Of a stretch of 28,404 nucleotides of DNA, positions 1 to 7,536 are shown in pieces. Within the stretch, counting starts at the first letter, position 1. Each line of letters opens with the position of its first letter. The notes beneath the pieces were generated by a model. That model worked only from the letters and a program-made list of their open reading frames with translations. It was not told the DNA's origin and did not search any database. Made by a program: the position numbers and the translations under genes. This stretch comes from Gallionella sp. UBA6045 (GTDB taxonomy: Bacteria > Pseudomonadota > Gammaproteobacteria > Burkholderiales > Gallionellaceae), in contig DIYV01000162.1 of NCBI GenBank assembly GCA_002429165.1, positions 1 to 28,404 of the forward strand, read 5' to 3'.

Positions 1-35
1 CCGGTGATGCCGGTAATCAGTGCAACTTTACTCAT
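1..35 (-). CDS. gmd: GDP-mannose 4,6-dehydratase, N-terminal tip only (partial)
   Basis: Only the first 11-12 codons are in the window, on the minus strand from an ATG at 35. They read MSKVALITGITG, the usual start of GDP-mannose 4,6-dehydratase with the beginning of its Rossmann NADP-binding glycine motif. An AAAGG ribosome site lies about 8 bases upstream. The enzyme converts GDP-mannose to GDP-4-keto-6-deoxymannose, the precursor of GDP-fucose, GDP-rhamnose and GDP-perosamine. It sits directly downstream of manC on the same strand, which makes its substrate, so the two form a logical pathway pair. A related short-chain epimerase cannot be fully excluded from so few residues. Confidence 0.7.
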   Translation of the reverse strand, partial: MSKVALITGIT

Positions 36-100
36 AGAAATAACCTTTGTAATGAATGGACACAAGCCAAGGTAGAGCGGCGTTGGATGATAAGCCGCAG

Positions 101-106
101 ATTATA
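101..106 (-). promoter_or_regulatory. -10-like TATAAT upstream of gmd
   Basis: A perfect TATAAT on the minus strand lies about 65 bases before the gmd start codon, in the 207-base gap between manC and gmd. No convincing -35 box is seen 16-18 bases before it, so this is only a possible separate promoter for gmd. The gap holds no ORF and no terminator-like hairpin. Confidence 0.2.
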
Positions 107-242
107 ATTCAATACTTACACAAGGTTCCACAAACCAGAAAAGCCCCATGCCAACCAATAGGTCGCTTTCGGGGTAGTTAATAGCCAAATTACTGGAGTC
201 CTTGTGTCGGCTTGATAGTCGGTACACTTTCCAATTCCATGA

Positions 243-1709
243 TTAGGCCCGCCCGTAATGGTCTTCAAAACGCACGATATCGTCCTCGCCTAAATAGCCG
301 CCACTCTGCACCTCAATCATAACGAGATTAAGCAAACCGGGATTTTCGAGACGGTGCTTGTGCCCAGCGGGAATGTAGGTCGATTCATTGGTGTTTACGA
401 GAAAATTGCGCTCGCCATTGGTGACCCTGGCCATGCCGTTCACAACTATCCAGTGTTCGCTACGATGATAGTGCATTTGCAAGCTAAGGCTTGCACCGGG
501 TTTAACTGCGATACGTTTGATCTTGAAGCCATTACCTTCTTCCAGAACAGTGTAGGTGCCCCATGGGCGGTGCACGGTACGGTGGAGTTTATGGGCATCG
601 TGACCCTTGGCCTTCAACCCGGCGTAAATATGTTTTACATCCTGTGCGCAGGATTTGTCGGCCACCAGAACAGCATCCGGCGTGTCGATGATGATGAGGT
701 TTTCAATCCCGACTGTACCGATCAGGCGATCATTACTCCGGATGGTGCAGTTGCGTGTGTTGTACAACAGGACGTCGCCTTGGACTTGGTTGCCATTGGC
801 ATCCGACTCGTCAAGATCGCCCAGTGCATTCCATGAACCAATGTCACTCCATCCAATATTGCAGGGAACAACAGCCACCTGATCTGATTTTTCCATCACC
901 GCATAGTCGATGGAGTCATCGGGTACACCGTTAAAAGTGTCAGGGTCAAGTTCCAACTGGATAACGCCCTGCCCAGTAGACAGCTGAGACTTCTCAACAC
1001 AGGCGCGGGTAGCAGCCAGTATGGCTGGACAGTGTTTCTCCATCTGTTCCAGCATGGTGCCAGCAGCGAAGCAGAAAATACCCGAATTCCATAGAAATCG
1101 ACCGGACGCCAGATATTCACCCGCTTTTTCAAGCGTTGGTTTTTCGACGAAACGCAAAACCGTGTTGCCTTCCGCCTCGATATAACCATAGCCGGTCTCG
1201 GGAGCGTCAGGCTGGATGCCAAAGGTTACTAACTTGCCGTTGGCAGCCAGCTCGCCCGCCTCAAGTACGGCTTGCTGAAAAGCCTGCTGGTCGAGGATCA
1301 AGTGGTCAGCTGCCAAGACCAACATAATGGCATCGCTGCCATGCGTTTTTGCAACATGAAGTGCGGCAGCTGCGATAGCCGGCGCAGTATTACGCCCGAA
1401 AGGTTCAAGGATGAAGGATGTTGAGGTCCCAGCGCTGTTCACTTCACGATACTCGTCCTCTGTCTTGAAAAAGAGTTCACGATTGGTCACCGTCAATAGA
1501 TTGGTGACACCTGGAAGTTGCGCGCCCCTTAGGAAGGCCTTTTGTAATAGGCTTTGTCCATCAGCCAAGCGGATGAACGGTTTGGGGTGCAATGCACGCG
1601 ACACAGGCCAAAGCCGTGAGCCTGCACCACCGCAAAGAATGGTTGGAATCAATTTCACCGAGCAAATTGTATCTATAGCAACTGCAGCAATTTCTATTTT
1701 ATTCAACAA
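243..1709 (-). CDS. manC: Mannose-1-phosphate guanylyltransferase / mannose-6-phosphate isomerase
   Basis: Bifunctional type II enzyme that makes GDP-mannose from mannose-1-phosphate and GTP, with an additional phosphomannose isomerase cupin domain. At 488 residues it has the usual length for ManC/AlgA/CpsB. The nucleotidyltransferase signature GGAGSRLWPVSR is at residues 27-38, the sugar-phosphate-binding FVEKP at 187-191, and the cupin metal-site region QMHYHRSEHW at about 411-420 with PAGHKHRLEN at 447-456. The start is a TTG at 1709 (or the next TTG at 1706), chosen because an AGAGGTGAG ribosome site abuts it. An internal GTG at codon 18 would give a more conventional N-terminus but has no ribosome site. 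It feeds Gmd, encoded just downstream, and GDP-sugar-dependent transferases such as the GT10 protein at 9331-10287. The symbol is by family; in other species it is called algA, cpsB or xanB. Confidence 0.93.
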   Translation of the reverse strand: MLNKIEIAAVAIDTICSVKLIPTILCGGAGSRLWPVSRALHPKPFIRLADGQSLLQKAFLRGAQLPGVTNLLTVTNRELFFKTEDEYREVNSAGTSTSFILEPFGRNTAPAIAAAALHVAKTHGSDAIMLVLAADHLILDQQAFQQAVLEAGELAANGKLVTFGIQPDAPETGYGYIEAEGNTVLRFVEKPTLEKAGEYLASGRFLWNSGIFCFAAGTMLEQMEKHCPAILAATRACVEKSQLSTGQGVIQLELDPDTFNGVPDDSIDYAVMEKSDQVAVVPCNIGWSDIGSWNALGDLDESDANGNQVQGDVLLYNTRNCTIRSNDRLIGTVGIENLIIIDTPDAVLVADKSCAQDVKHIYAGLKAKGHDAHKLHRTVHRPWGTYTVLEEGNGFKIKRIAVKPGASLSLQMHYHRSEHWIVVNGMARVTNGERNFLVNTNESTYIPAGHKHRLENPGLLNLVMIEVQSGGYLGEDDIVRFEDHYGRA

Positions 1710-2105
1710 CTCACCTCTATTAAAGATAATAACTGCTGGGCACTAATATGGCCGAGACAGTGGTAAAACGTAATTACGATCACTAGTGTCTGGTTAAAAT
1801 TACACCATCGCTTTGAGATCAATATTTGATGCCGTATTCGGAGACTTTTATCGTGCCAAAAACTTATCGTGTCTCCGAAACTTGAAGAGTAATAATAGCT
1901 GTTCTAACGGTAGCATTAATTTTCTGCCAGATTTTGCGACGAGTATTGGCAAGACACTGTTCGTCCTGATCATGGTCTGCTTGACTTGAAGGCTGTAATT
2001 CGATTGCGCTTAGTCCATACATGTCTGCACGATTATTGGTTTGCTGATGCCGCTGATTGGCGGACAAATATGCCCGCCAGCCGAAATTGTGGCTTTGAAG
2101 TATTC
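1710..2105. other. 396-base gap between manC and the GT2 gene; no firm gene
   Basis: The gap contains one open minus-strand frame of 94 codons (1864-2148) that starts at a TTG inside the end of the glycosyltransferase gene. It has no ribosome site, and its product resembles no family I recognise, so I do not call it a gene. The gap also holds the inverted repeat at 1837-1879. It probably carries the manC promoter, but no clear -35/-10 pair is visible. Confidence 0.4.
1837..1879. repeat. 9-bp perfect inverted repeat with 25-base loop
   Basis: TTCGGAGAC (1837-1845) is the exact reverse complement of GTCTCCGAA (1871-1879). On the minus strand the loop side carries CACGATAA twice, 16 bases apart. 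No T-run follows on either strand, so it does not look like an intrinsic terminator. It lies about 130-170 bases upstream of the manC start and could be an operator or a relic of an insertion. Confidence 0.5.
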
Positions 2106-2945
2106 TCAACTCAGGCGCCGCTTTAGTGAGCTGCGCAATAATTGCCAACGAAAATTCAGTGTATCTTCAGGTTCAGGAAGCTCCATGCCCGCAGCCGGAG
2201 TCCCCCGGCGCAGATAATAATGATCGAACACCGACTGTCGCATCCCCCATTTGTGCAGGAACTGCAGTCCGCCGTTGTTCTTCTTGATCCGGCCTGTCGA
2301 TTTTGCCTGGAAATGGTAAACCAGCGAATCGCCCACTCCCAGAAATATACGGCAACCGGCATGCCAAAGTTTCATCGAAAAATCGTTGTCGCTGCTCATG
2401 CCTGGCGAGAATTCACTGCTGTAGCCGCCGACCCTGAACCACCATTTGGCGTGTACCAGTGTGGGCGGCCAGGTCGCACCGTACCAGTCGGGTTTATGAT
2501 GACTTGGCAGATTCGATAACAGTTCCTGCTCGGCAAACTGGTCCGGGCTGCTGCCATAATCGCTGACCACGACACAGGGGTTATTGGTGTGTACAGGCTC
2601 TATCATCGTGCCGGACAGCATGAACAGATCCGTATCAAGACCTTTCATCCTGTTGACCAGCGCGGCATCCCAGCCCGGGCAGCAGTACATGTCGTCATTC
2701 AGGTAAAGGATGTAATCCTGCTTCGCATGCATCGCTGCTTCATTGACCGCCAGGCAGATGCCGACATTCTGTGGCGAATAGCTGTGATCGAGCTGTTGCG
2801 CCCGCACCCATTCAAGCGTTCCGTCGCTTCCATCGTTGACGTGGACTATGATCTGGTGGGCAAAAGCTGAATTTTCGCGAATGCTGCGCACGCAGAGTTT
2901 GAGCAGCTCAAGATTGTTCCAGGTGGGGATGAGTATCGAAAACAT
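2106..2945 (-). CDS. Family 2 glycosyltransferase
   Basis: GT-A fold glycosyltransferase of 279 residues. It opens with the GT2 nucleotide-binding strand FSILIPTWNN (2-11), followed by VNDGSDGT (36-43) and the metal-binding LNDDM at about 82-86. WWFRVGGY and SSDNDF further on correspond to the acceptor-side acidic loop. It is about half identical by eye to the GT2 part of the adjacent upstream gene (3015-5051), so the two arose by duplication. The start at 2945 matches the paralogue's MFSI N-terminus and has AAGGA about 10 bases upstream. An in-frame ATG at 2972 would add nine residues not shared with the paralogue. It should act at the cytoplasmic membrane, adding a sugar to a polysaccharide or lipopolysaccharide intermediate. 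Donor and acceptor cannot be read from the sequence. Confidence 0.85.
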   Translation of the reverse strand: MFSILIPTWNNLELLKLCVRSIRENSAFAHQIIVHVNDGSDGTLEWVRAQQLDHSYSPQNVGICLAVNEAAMHAKQDYILYLNDDMYCCPGWDAALVNRMKGLDTDLFMLSGTMIEPVHTNNPCVVVSDYGSSPDQFAEQELLSNLPSHHKPDWYGATWPPTLVHAKWWFRVGGYSSEFSPGMSSDNDFSMKLWHAGCRIFLGVGDSLVYHFQAKSTGRIKKNNGGLQFLHKWGMRQSVFDHYYLRRGTPAAGMELPEPEDTLNFRWQLLRSSLKRRLS

Positions 2946-3014
2946 GCTTTGTTGATCCTTTGGTTGGCCCATACCTTCTAATATCGAAGCGGTTAGTTGG
3001 GTTGGTATATATTT

Positions 3015-5051
3015 CTAGGCATGTACAGCGACTTTCAAATGTCCAGTCTCCCCTGACAAGTCATTGATTGCCGCAATGACTTTTGCTACCGGAAGATTCT
3101 GCAAGCAATCGCTCAAACTGGCGTTATGGCGATCGCAACCCTCTTCCATGCACGGTACACAATCACCCGCCCCTTGCACCAGCACTACATTGTTGACGCG
3201 CTGGGTGCCTCTCATTGCATAAGGATTGCGATATTCTTCATACCCTTTTGGCCAAGGCCCCCATTTCACCGGATTGGACGGTCCGAACAACGCAATGGTG
3301 GGGGTACCCAAAGCCGCCGCCATATGAGTCAGCGCGGTGTCCGGCCCGATATAATATTTTGCGCGGCTGATGAGAAATGCATTTTCTGCCAGGCTGAGTT
3401 TGCCTGCTACGCTCACTGTAATCGGGGGCATGGAACGGTATATCTGATCGACATAAGCCAACTCGGCAGGGTCGCTGCTTCCCGTCAGCACCGGACGTAT
3501 ACCATTTTCTGCGAGCCACTTGGCCAGTTCGATCCATCCGTCACGTTGCCACATTTTGTAGGTGAATTTGGGCGACATGTGCAGCACTGCAAAAGTCTCT
3601 GCGCGAATATCAAACGGTAGCGCGGCGGCAACCGAGATTTCATCTGACTGGTTCCAGGCGACAACCACTTCATTGCTGCGTTTGATGCCCAACAAATCCA
3701 CAAGCCCGAGATTGGTCAGCACGGTATGGCTATCAATATGCTCAAAATTTGCCCAGCGCGAGAGCAGGTATTGCTTCCAGTGTTCCTTTTTGCTGCCATC
3801 CTGCATTCCAATTCGTATCTTCCCGGCGAACCAGGTATACAGGGTCGGCCGGTCACCCAGCAGGGTTGTAAGCGCAAGATCATATCGGCGAAACAAGCTG
3901 AGTATCAGTCGCAAGTGCTGCCAGAATCGGGGTCGTGCCGGTACGGTGATCACGCGGTCAATGTCCGGATTGCGCAACAGAACCCCCTCGGTACCCTCGA
4001 ACACCAGCACGTCTATTTTCGCCTGTGGCCAGGCCAGACGCAGCGAACGGATAACTGGCGTGGACAGCAGCACATCTCCTATGCGCAAGGTTACCGCTAC
4101 CAGTATGCGGCGAGGTGGTTTCAAGATCGCTCCGCTATTATCGGCGTGCCTCGGTTCTTGCCCTGGCTCTGCGTCCCATAACTCGATATCTCGCAGAGGG
4201 TGTTCACCTAGCAAGCCATAAACTGCACGACGAAATTTGCCGGATAGCGTGGTACGTGGAAACATTTTGTGGTGGCGGGCAGCAAGCTTTGTTTGAACGC
4301 CCAAGCGCAGCGATCCCAAGTAGTGTTGCTTGAACTCCCTCTGTGTGATGCCCCATTTCATCACAAATATCCGTCCGCCCTTGTTGCGCCGGATGCGCCC
4401 GGTGCTTATGCAGGAGAAGTGATAAAATCGGCTTGAGCCGACGATGCGAAAATGGCGGCATCCAGCCACCCAGAATTTCATCAGCAGATCATCATCGCTG
4501 CTCATGCCGGGACTGAATTCCAGACTGTAACCGCCTACCATCGTCCACCATTTGCGATGAAACAAGGTGGGTTGCGCTTCGCCGCCTTCGACATCGTCTC
4601 TTGCTTCGGAAAGATATTCCTGCAACATACGGGACTCATCAAAATTTTGCGGGGTTGAGCCAAAATTATTCTTGATGATGTTGGGATTCCTGCCGTTATC
4701 GGCCTGGATCAAGGTGGAAAAAAACAGAGCCAGATCGGTATCGCTGGATTCAATAGCCTTGGCGAATGCCGTGTCCCAGCCGGGACAGGCCACCATGTCA
4801 TCATTCATGTAAAGCACCCAATCGTGACTGGCCTGGGCAACCAGGTGATTAACTGCGAGGCAGATACCGATGTTCTTTGCGGTATGGCTGTATTTGATGC
4901 CCTGTGATTGAACCCACTCCAGCGTACCGTCCGATCCATCATTGATATGGATGATGATCTCGTGTTCGGATTGCGAATTCTTGCGGATACTGTTCACGCA
5001 CAGTTTCAGAAAATCCAGATTGTTCCAAGTGGGGATGACGATGCTAAACAT
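3015..5051 (-). CDS. Two-domain glycosyltransferase: GT2 fused to GT9 (heptosyltransferase-like)
   Basis: Residues 1 to about 260 form a GT2 domain: FSIVIPTWNN at 2-11, INDGSDGT at 36-43, MNDDM at 82-86 and SSDDD at 184-188. After a short linker, residues 313-660 form a GT-B domain of family 9. This part shows RIGDVLLSTPVIRSLR at 323-338 and the donor-site motif IGPDTALTHMAAALG at 568-582, followed by FGPSNP and a Cys-rich stretch (CVPC, GCDRH, DCL) common in this family. Both domains keep their key residues, so the protein probably adds two sugars or alternates donors. The frame is open throughout the junction, so this is a true fusion. The start ATG at 5051 has an AGGG-type site upstream. 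It is likely cotranscribed with the stand-alone GT2 paralogue 69 bases downstream. Acceptor and donors are unknown. Confidence 0.88.
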   Translation of the reverse strand: MFSIVIPTWNNLDFLKLCVNSIRKNSQSEHEIIIHINDGSDGTLEWVQSQGIKYSHTAKNIGICLAVNHLVAQASHDWVLYMNDDMVACPGWDTAFAKAIESSDTDLALFFSTLIQADNGRNPNIIKNNFGSTPQNFDESRMLQEYLSEARDDVEGGEAQPTLFHRKWWTMVGGYSLEFSPGMSSDDDLLMKFWVAGCRHFRIVGSSRFYHFSCISTGRIRRNKGGRIFVMKWGITQREFKQHYLGSLRLGVQTKLAARHHKMFPRTTLSGKFRRAVYGLLGEHPLRDIELWDAEPGQEPRHADNSGAILKPPRRILVAVTLRIGDVLLSTPVIRSLRLAWPQAKIDVLVFEGTEGVLLRNPDIDRVITVPARPRFWQHLRLILSLFRRYDLALTTLLGDRPTLYTWFAGKIRIGMQDGSKKEHWKQYLLSRWANFEHIDSHTVLTNLGLVDLLGIKRSNEVVVAWNQSDEISVAAALPFDIRAETFAVLHMSPKFTYKMWQRDGWIELAKWLAENGIRPVLTGSSDPAELAYVDQIYRSMPPITVSVAGKLSLAENAFLISRAKYYIGPDTALTHMAAALGTPTIALFGPSNPVKWGPWPKGYEEYRNPYAMRGTQRVNNVVLVQGAGDCVPCMEEGCDRHNASLSDCLQNLPVAKVIAAINDLSGETGHLKVAVHA

Positions 5052-5391
5052 AACTGAACCCTAGCTGGATGATTTGTGGGTGGCGGCAGCCAACAATACC
5101 GCCACGGTAAGAAAATAATTTTCAAGATTATTAACCCGTGAATCGACAAAGCCTGATGAAGGATACGTTTTTAAAGGCCATTATATCAACGGATTGAGCA
5201 ACGGCGACTCTTATTCCAGATAATGCACAAGAAGAAGGCTGCAGTAGTACGAAATTAAGTATTGGGCAGACTTACGTAATGCTGCGAATGGTGACTGTTA
5301 CATTACTGTGCCGTGGATGGTTGAAATATTTATTTATGGCGGTGATGGCAAAGTCTTATGTTCGATCACTCCTTGATCATTGGACGTGTCT
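5052..5391. other. 340-base gap upstream of the GT2-GT9 gene, holding the left repeat arm
   Basis: No ORF is supported here. The gap should contain the promoter of the minus-strand GT operon (5051 to about 2106) and the 3' flank of the acyltransferase gene. Its notable content is the repeat arm at 5297-5339, which matches a sequence on the far side of the acyltransferase gene in inverted orientation. No T-tailed hairpin was seen after the acyltransferase stop. Confidence 0.5.
5297..5339 (+). repeat. Left arm of an imperfect inverted repeat flanking the acyltransferase gene
   Basis: This 43-base segment matches the reverse complement of 7358-7401 at about 38 of 44 aligned positions, with one single-base gap. 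It includes the exact blocks ACTGTGCCGTGGAT and GTTGAAATA. Shorter similarity (ATGCTG) continues outward after a gap of about 8 bases. The two arms lie 53 bases after the stop and 70 bases before the start of the acyltransferase gene and point inwards in opposite orientation, as transposon or mini-element termini do. No other copy was seen in the window. Confidence 0.75.
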
Positions 5392-7287
5392 CTATTCTTC
5401 AGCAATTGGCTCAAGAATGCGTTTCAAAACTATTCCAACTTCATAGCTGGCACCTTGAGGAGTCAAATGACTACTGTCCATGGTCATAATGTTTACGCTG
5501 TCATTATCCGTTCGAGTCAAGCAACCTTCTTGATCACATAGTATATCCAGACTTGAAATGTATTGGATGTTTTGTAATTTGGCAAAATCGCGCATTGCCA
5601 CATCCAACTTATGAGCGATGACTGCATTGTTTGACTTCATTCGCAGAGGGGGTATTGAGTGCTCTTTACGATAATAAGAAAAGATAATTCTGGGGAGTTC
5701 CTTGTTCCATACTGGATCTGGACCGAGTAAAACTATTTTAGTTATGTTGGACTTTTTTAATAAATTGATCGTAACCTCAAGACCTTTCAAGTCGGACATT
5801 TCAGACCAATTTGCGTGTAGAAGAACGAAGTCTGGCTTTATTTTTTTAATTAACGCAATATTTTCAGCGTTTATTGCCTTGCAGTATTTCTCACCGGCGA
5901 TATCTGTACCAAACAGAGGCTTGCACCCAGTAGCGGTATATTGTGCGATGCCAAACTGATATTTAGGTTGTAGATTTTTTAATCCTGGATACAACGCGGC
6001 TGCATGTGAATCACCCCATAAAAACACTAAGGGCCTCCTGCTTTCCAAACAAATATCTGAAAATTTATCAGTGCCCTCTAAAAAGCACTTACCTAATCTC
6101 CAGTCCTTAGTAAGATTAGGTTTAAATCCTGTTAATTCCTGGCTTATTTTCATCATTCTAAAACTTAGACCGTTTCGTTGATATGTATTAAAGCCTATAA
6201 ATCCAATTAAGGTCAGCGACACACACAAAACGACAACCCTCCAATTCCCAGTTAACTTAAATCGTATAGGTTTCTCAATTGCCCAATATGTTAGCCATGC
6301 AAGAAATATTGAAGCAATAATGGCCAAAATACGAATCTTGGCCGATGGTAATTCAGATTCAGTTATTTGCAGAAATGAAAGTATTGCCCAGTGCCATAGG
6401 TATAGTGGGTAACTAATCAGTCCAATCCACACGAGTACGCGATTGCTTAATACGTAGCGATTTACCAATGCTGTTGGTTGTGCAGAAATTACCAGAAACG
6501 CCCCCACTGTCGGTAACAAGGCCCACCAGCCGGGGAAGAAGCTTGCCTTATTTACACTTAATATTGCTATCGCGATTAGTGCTAATCCAAGTACTGATTG
6601 AAAATTTGTATTTTTTGGAAGACGGTGTGGCTTATGCAATGTTAAGTAGGCAAGGACTCCACCAACCATCAACTCCCAAAATCGTGATAGCGGTGAATAA
6701 AAATCTGCGACTGGGTTTGAAACGACAGTAAAAACGTTTATGGTAAACGAGGCTATCGCTATCAAAACAGTTATAGCTAAAAAATTCAGTCGATACTTCC
6801 ACACGAGCCCTAATAGAAGCGGCCAAAAAATATAAAACTGTTCTTCTATCCCCAGTGACCATAAATGAAGTAGCGGCTTTGTGGCGCTTGCGGTGTCAAA
6901 GTAACCGGCCTCGTTCCAAAAAGCCAAGTTAGAAACAAAACCGGCACCAGCAGCTATGTGCTTTCCTAATTGTTTATATTCGCCAGGTAACAATAAGAAC
7001 CAGCCTGCCACATAGGTTGAAACAAGAACAATTATGAGCGCTGGAAAAATTCGTAAAATACGACGAGAATAAAATTCTATGTAGCTAAAACTTTTTCTCT
7101 CCAAATTTCCAAAGATAATGCTGCTAATGAGGTAGCCTGATATGACAAAAAAGATATCTACCCCTACAAAACCACCCTTGATCCATTGCGGAAAGGCATG
7201 GAAGCCGACAACTGAAAGAATTGCAATCGCGCGAAGTCCATCTATATCTTTACGATATTTTGGGTGAGTTAAATGAGTTTGATTCAC
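5392..7287 (-). CDS. Membrane O-acyltransferase with C-terminal SGNH domain (OafA/YrhL type)
   Basis: The protein has 631 residues in two parts. An N-terminal acyltransferase-3 membrane domain (about 12-370) with some ten hydrophobic helices carries DGLRAIAILSVVGFH (16-30, catalytic-type His30), RRILRIFPA (75-83) and YPLYLWHW (293-300). The periplasmic C-terminal SGNH hydrolase-like domain has the Ser block GDSH at 425-428 and the closing DSSH at 604-607. Such proteins carry acetyl groups across the membrane and O-acetylate LPS O-antigen, exopolysaccharide or peptidoglycan; the locus favours a surface glycan. It starts at GTG 7287 with GAAGG about 10 bases upstream. Its base composition is clearly AT-richer than that of the genes from 12 kb onwards, and it is bracketed by inverted repeats (5297-5339 and 7358-7401). 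Both signs suggest acquisition by transfer. Confidence 0.92.
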   Translation of the reverse strand: MNQTHLTHPKYRKDIDGLRAIAILSVVGFHAFPQWIKGGFVGVDIFFVISGYLISSIIFGNLERKSFSYIEFYSRRILRIFPALIIVLVSTYVAGWFLLLPGEYKQLGKHIAAGAGFVSNLAFWNEAGYFDTASATKPLLHLWSLGIEEQFYIFWPLLLGLVWKYRLNFLAITVLIAIASFTINVFTVVSNPVADFYSPLSRFWELMVGGVLAYLTLHKPHRLPKNTNFQSVLGLALIAIAILSVNKASFFPGWWALLPTVGAFLVISAQPTALVNRYVLSNRVLVWIGLISYPLYLWHWAILSFLQITESELPSAKIRILAIIASIFLAWLTYWAIEKPIRFKLTGNWRVVVLCVSLTLIGFIGFNTYQRNGLSFRMMKISQELTGFKPNLTKDWRLGKCFLEGTDKFSDICLESRRPLVFLWGDSHAAALYPGLKNLQPKYQFGIAQYTATGCKPLFGTDIAGEKYCKAINAENIALIKKIKPDFVLLHANWSEMSDLKGLEVTINLLKKSNITKIVLLGPDPVWNKELPRIIFSYYRKEHSIPPLRMKSNNAVIAHKLDVAMRDFAKLQNIQYISSLDILCDQEGCLTRTDNDSVNIMTMDSSHLTPQGASYEVGIVLKRILEPIAEE

Positions 7288-7357
7288 TGGAAGTGACCTT
7301 CATTACTACAAAAAATGGATTGTATAACGGAACATTGATAAGTCAGTGAATTTACTC

Positions 7358-7401
7358 CCATGGATAACTATTTCAACTATCCACGGCACAGTCAACGTAA
7401 C
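7358..7401 (-). repeat. Right arm of the imperfect inverted repeat flanking the acyltransferase gene
   Basis: Read on the minus strand this 44-base segment runs GTTACGTTGACTGTGCC and on, and pairs with 5297-5339 (about 38 of 44 positions). It lies in the divergent intergenic region between the acyltransferase and the DUF6492-type gene. When both arms are read in their own direction the differences could be codon-like, encoding peptides of the form TVPW(M/I)VEI, so the arms may derive from a lost coding sequence rather than a transposon end. Confidence 0.75.
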
Positions 7402-7452
7402 GGTCAGCATCAAGGAACTTCTGCAACTCGCTTTTTACAATGGTTCAATGCG

Positions 7453-7458
7453 TATAAT
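7453..7458 (+). promoter_or_regulatory. Possible -10 box for the DUF6492-type gene
   Basis: A perfect TATAAT lies 79 bases before the ATG at 7537, just before the hairpin at 7461-7487. The only -35 candidates are T-rich (CTTTTT) at about 16 bases spacing, far from consensus, so the assignment is tentative. Confidence 0.3.
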
Positions 7459-7460
7459 AT

Positions 7461-7487
7461 TTATGCTTCGCCTATCACGAAGCATAA
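7461..7487. repeat. Perfect 10-bp stem-loop in the divergent promoter region
   Basis: TTATGCTTCG (7461-7470) and CGAAGCATAA (7478-7487) are exact reverse complements separated by a 7-base loop. No T-run follows on either strand, so an intrinsic terminator is unlikely. The hairpin begins two bases after TATAAT/AT, so it would overlap the expected transcription start. It could act as an operator or a 5' mRNA-stabilising hairpin for the gene at 7537. Confidence 0.6.
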
Positions 7488-7536
7488 GCAGCTCCGCTAC
7501 TTAACCGAGTGAATTGTTCTGCAGCTAAACAATACA

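Noticed and set aside
1864..2148. Minus-strand ORF of 94 codons between manC and the GT2 gene
   Set aside because: TTG start without ribosome site, overlaps the GT2 gene end, no recognisable similarity. It could be a small gene, but the evidence is too thin.
7461..7487. Hairpin as an intrinsic terminator
   Set aside because: No T-run on either strand, and it lies between divergent genes where no transcript should end.
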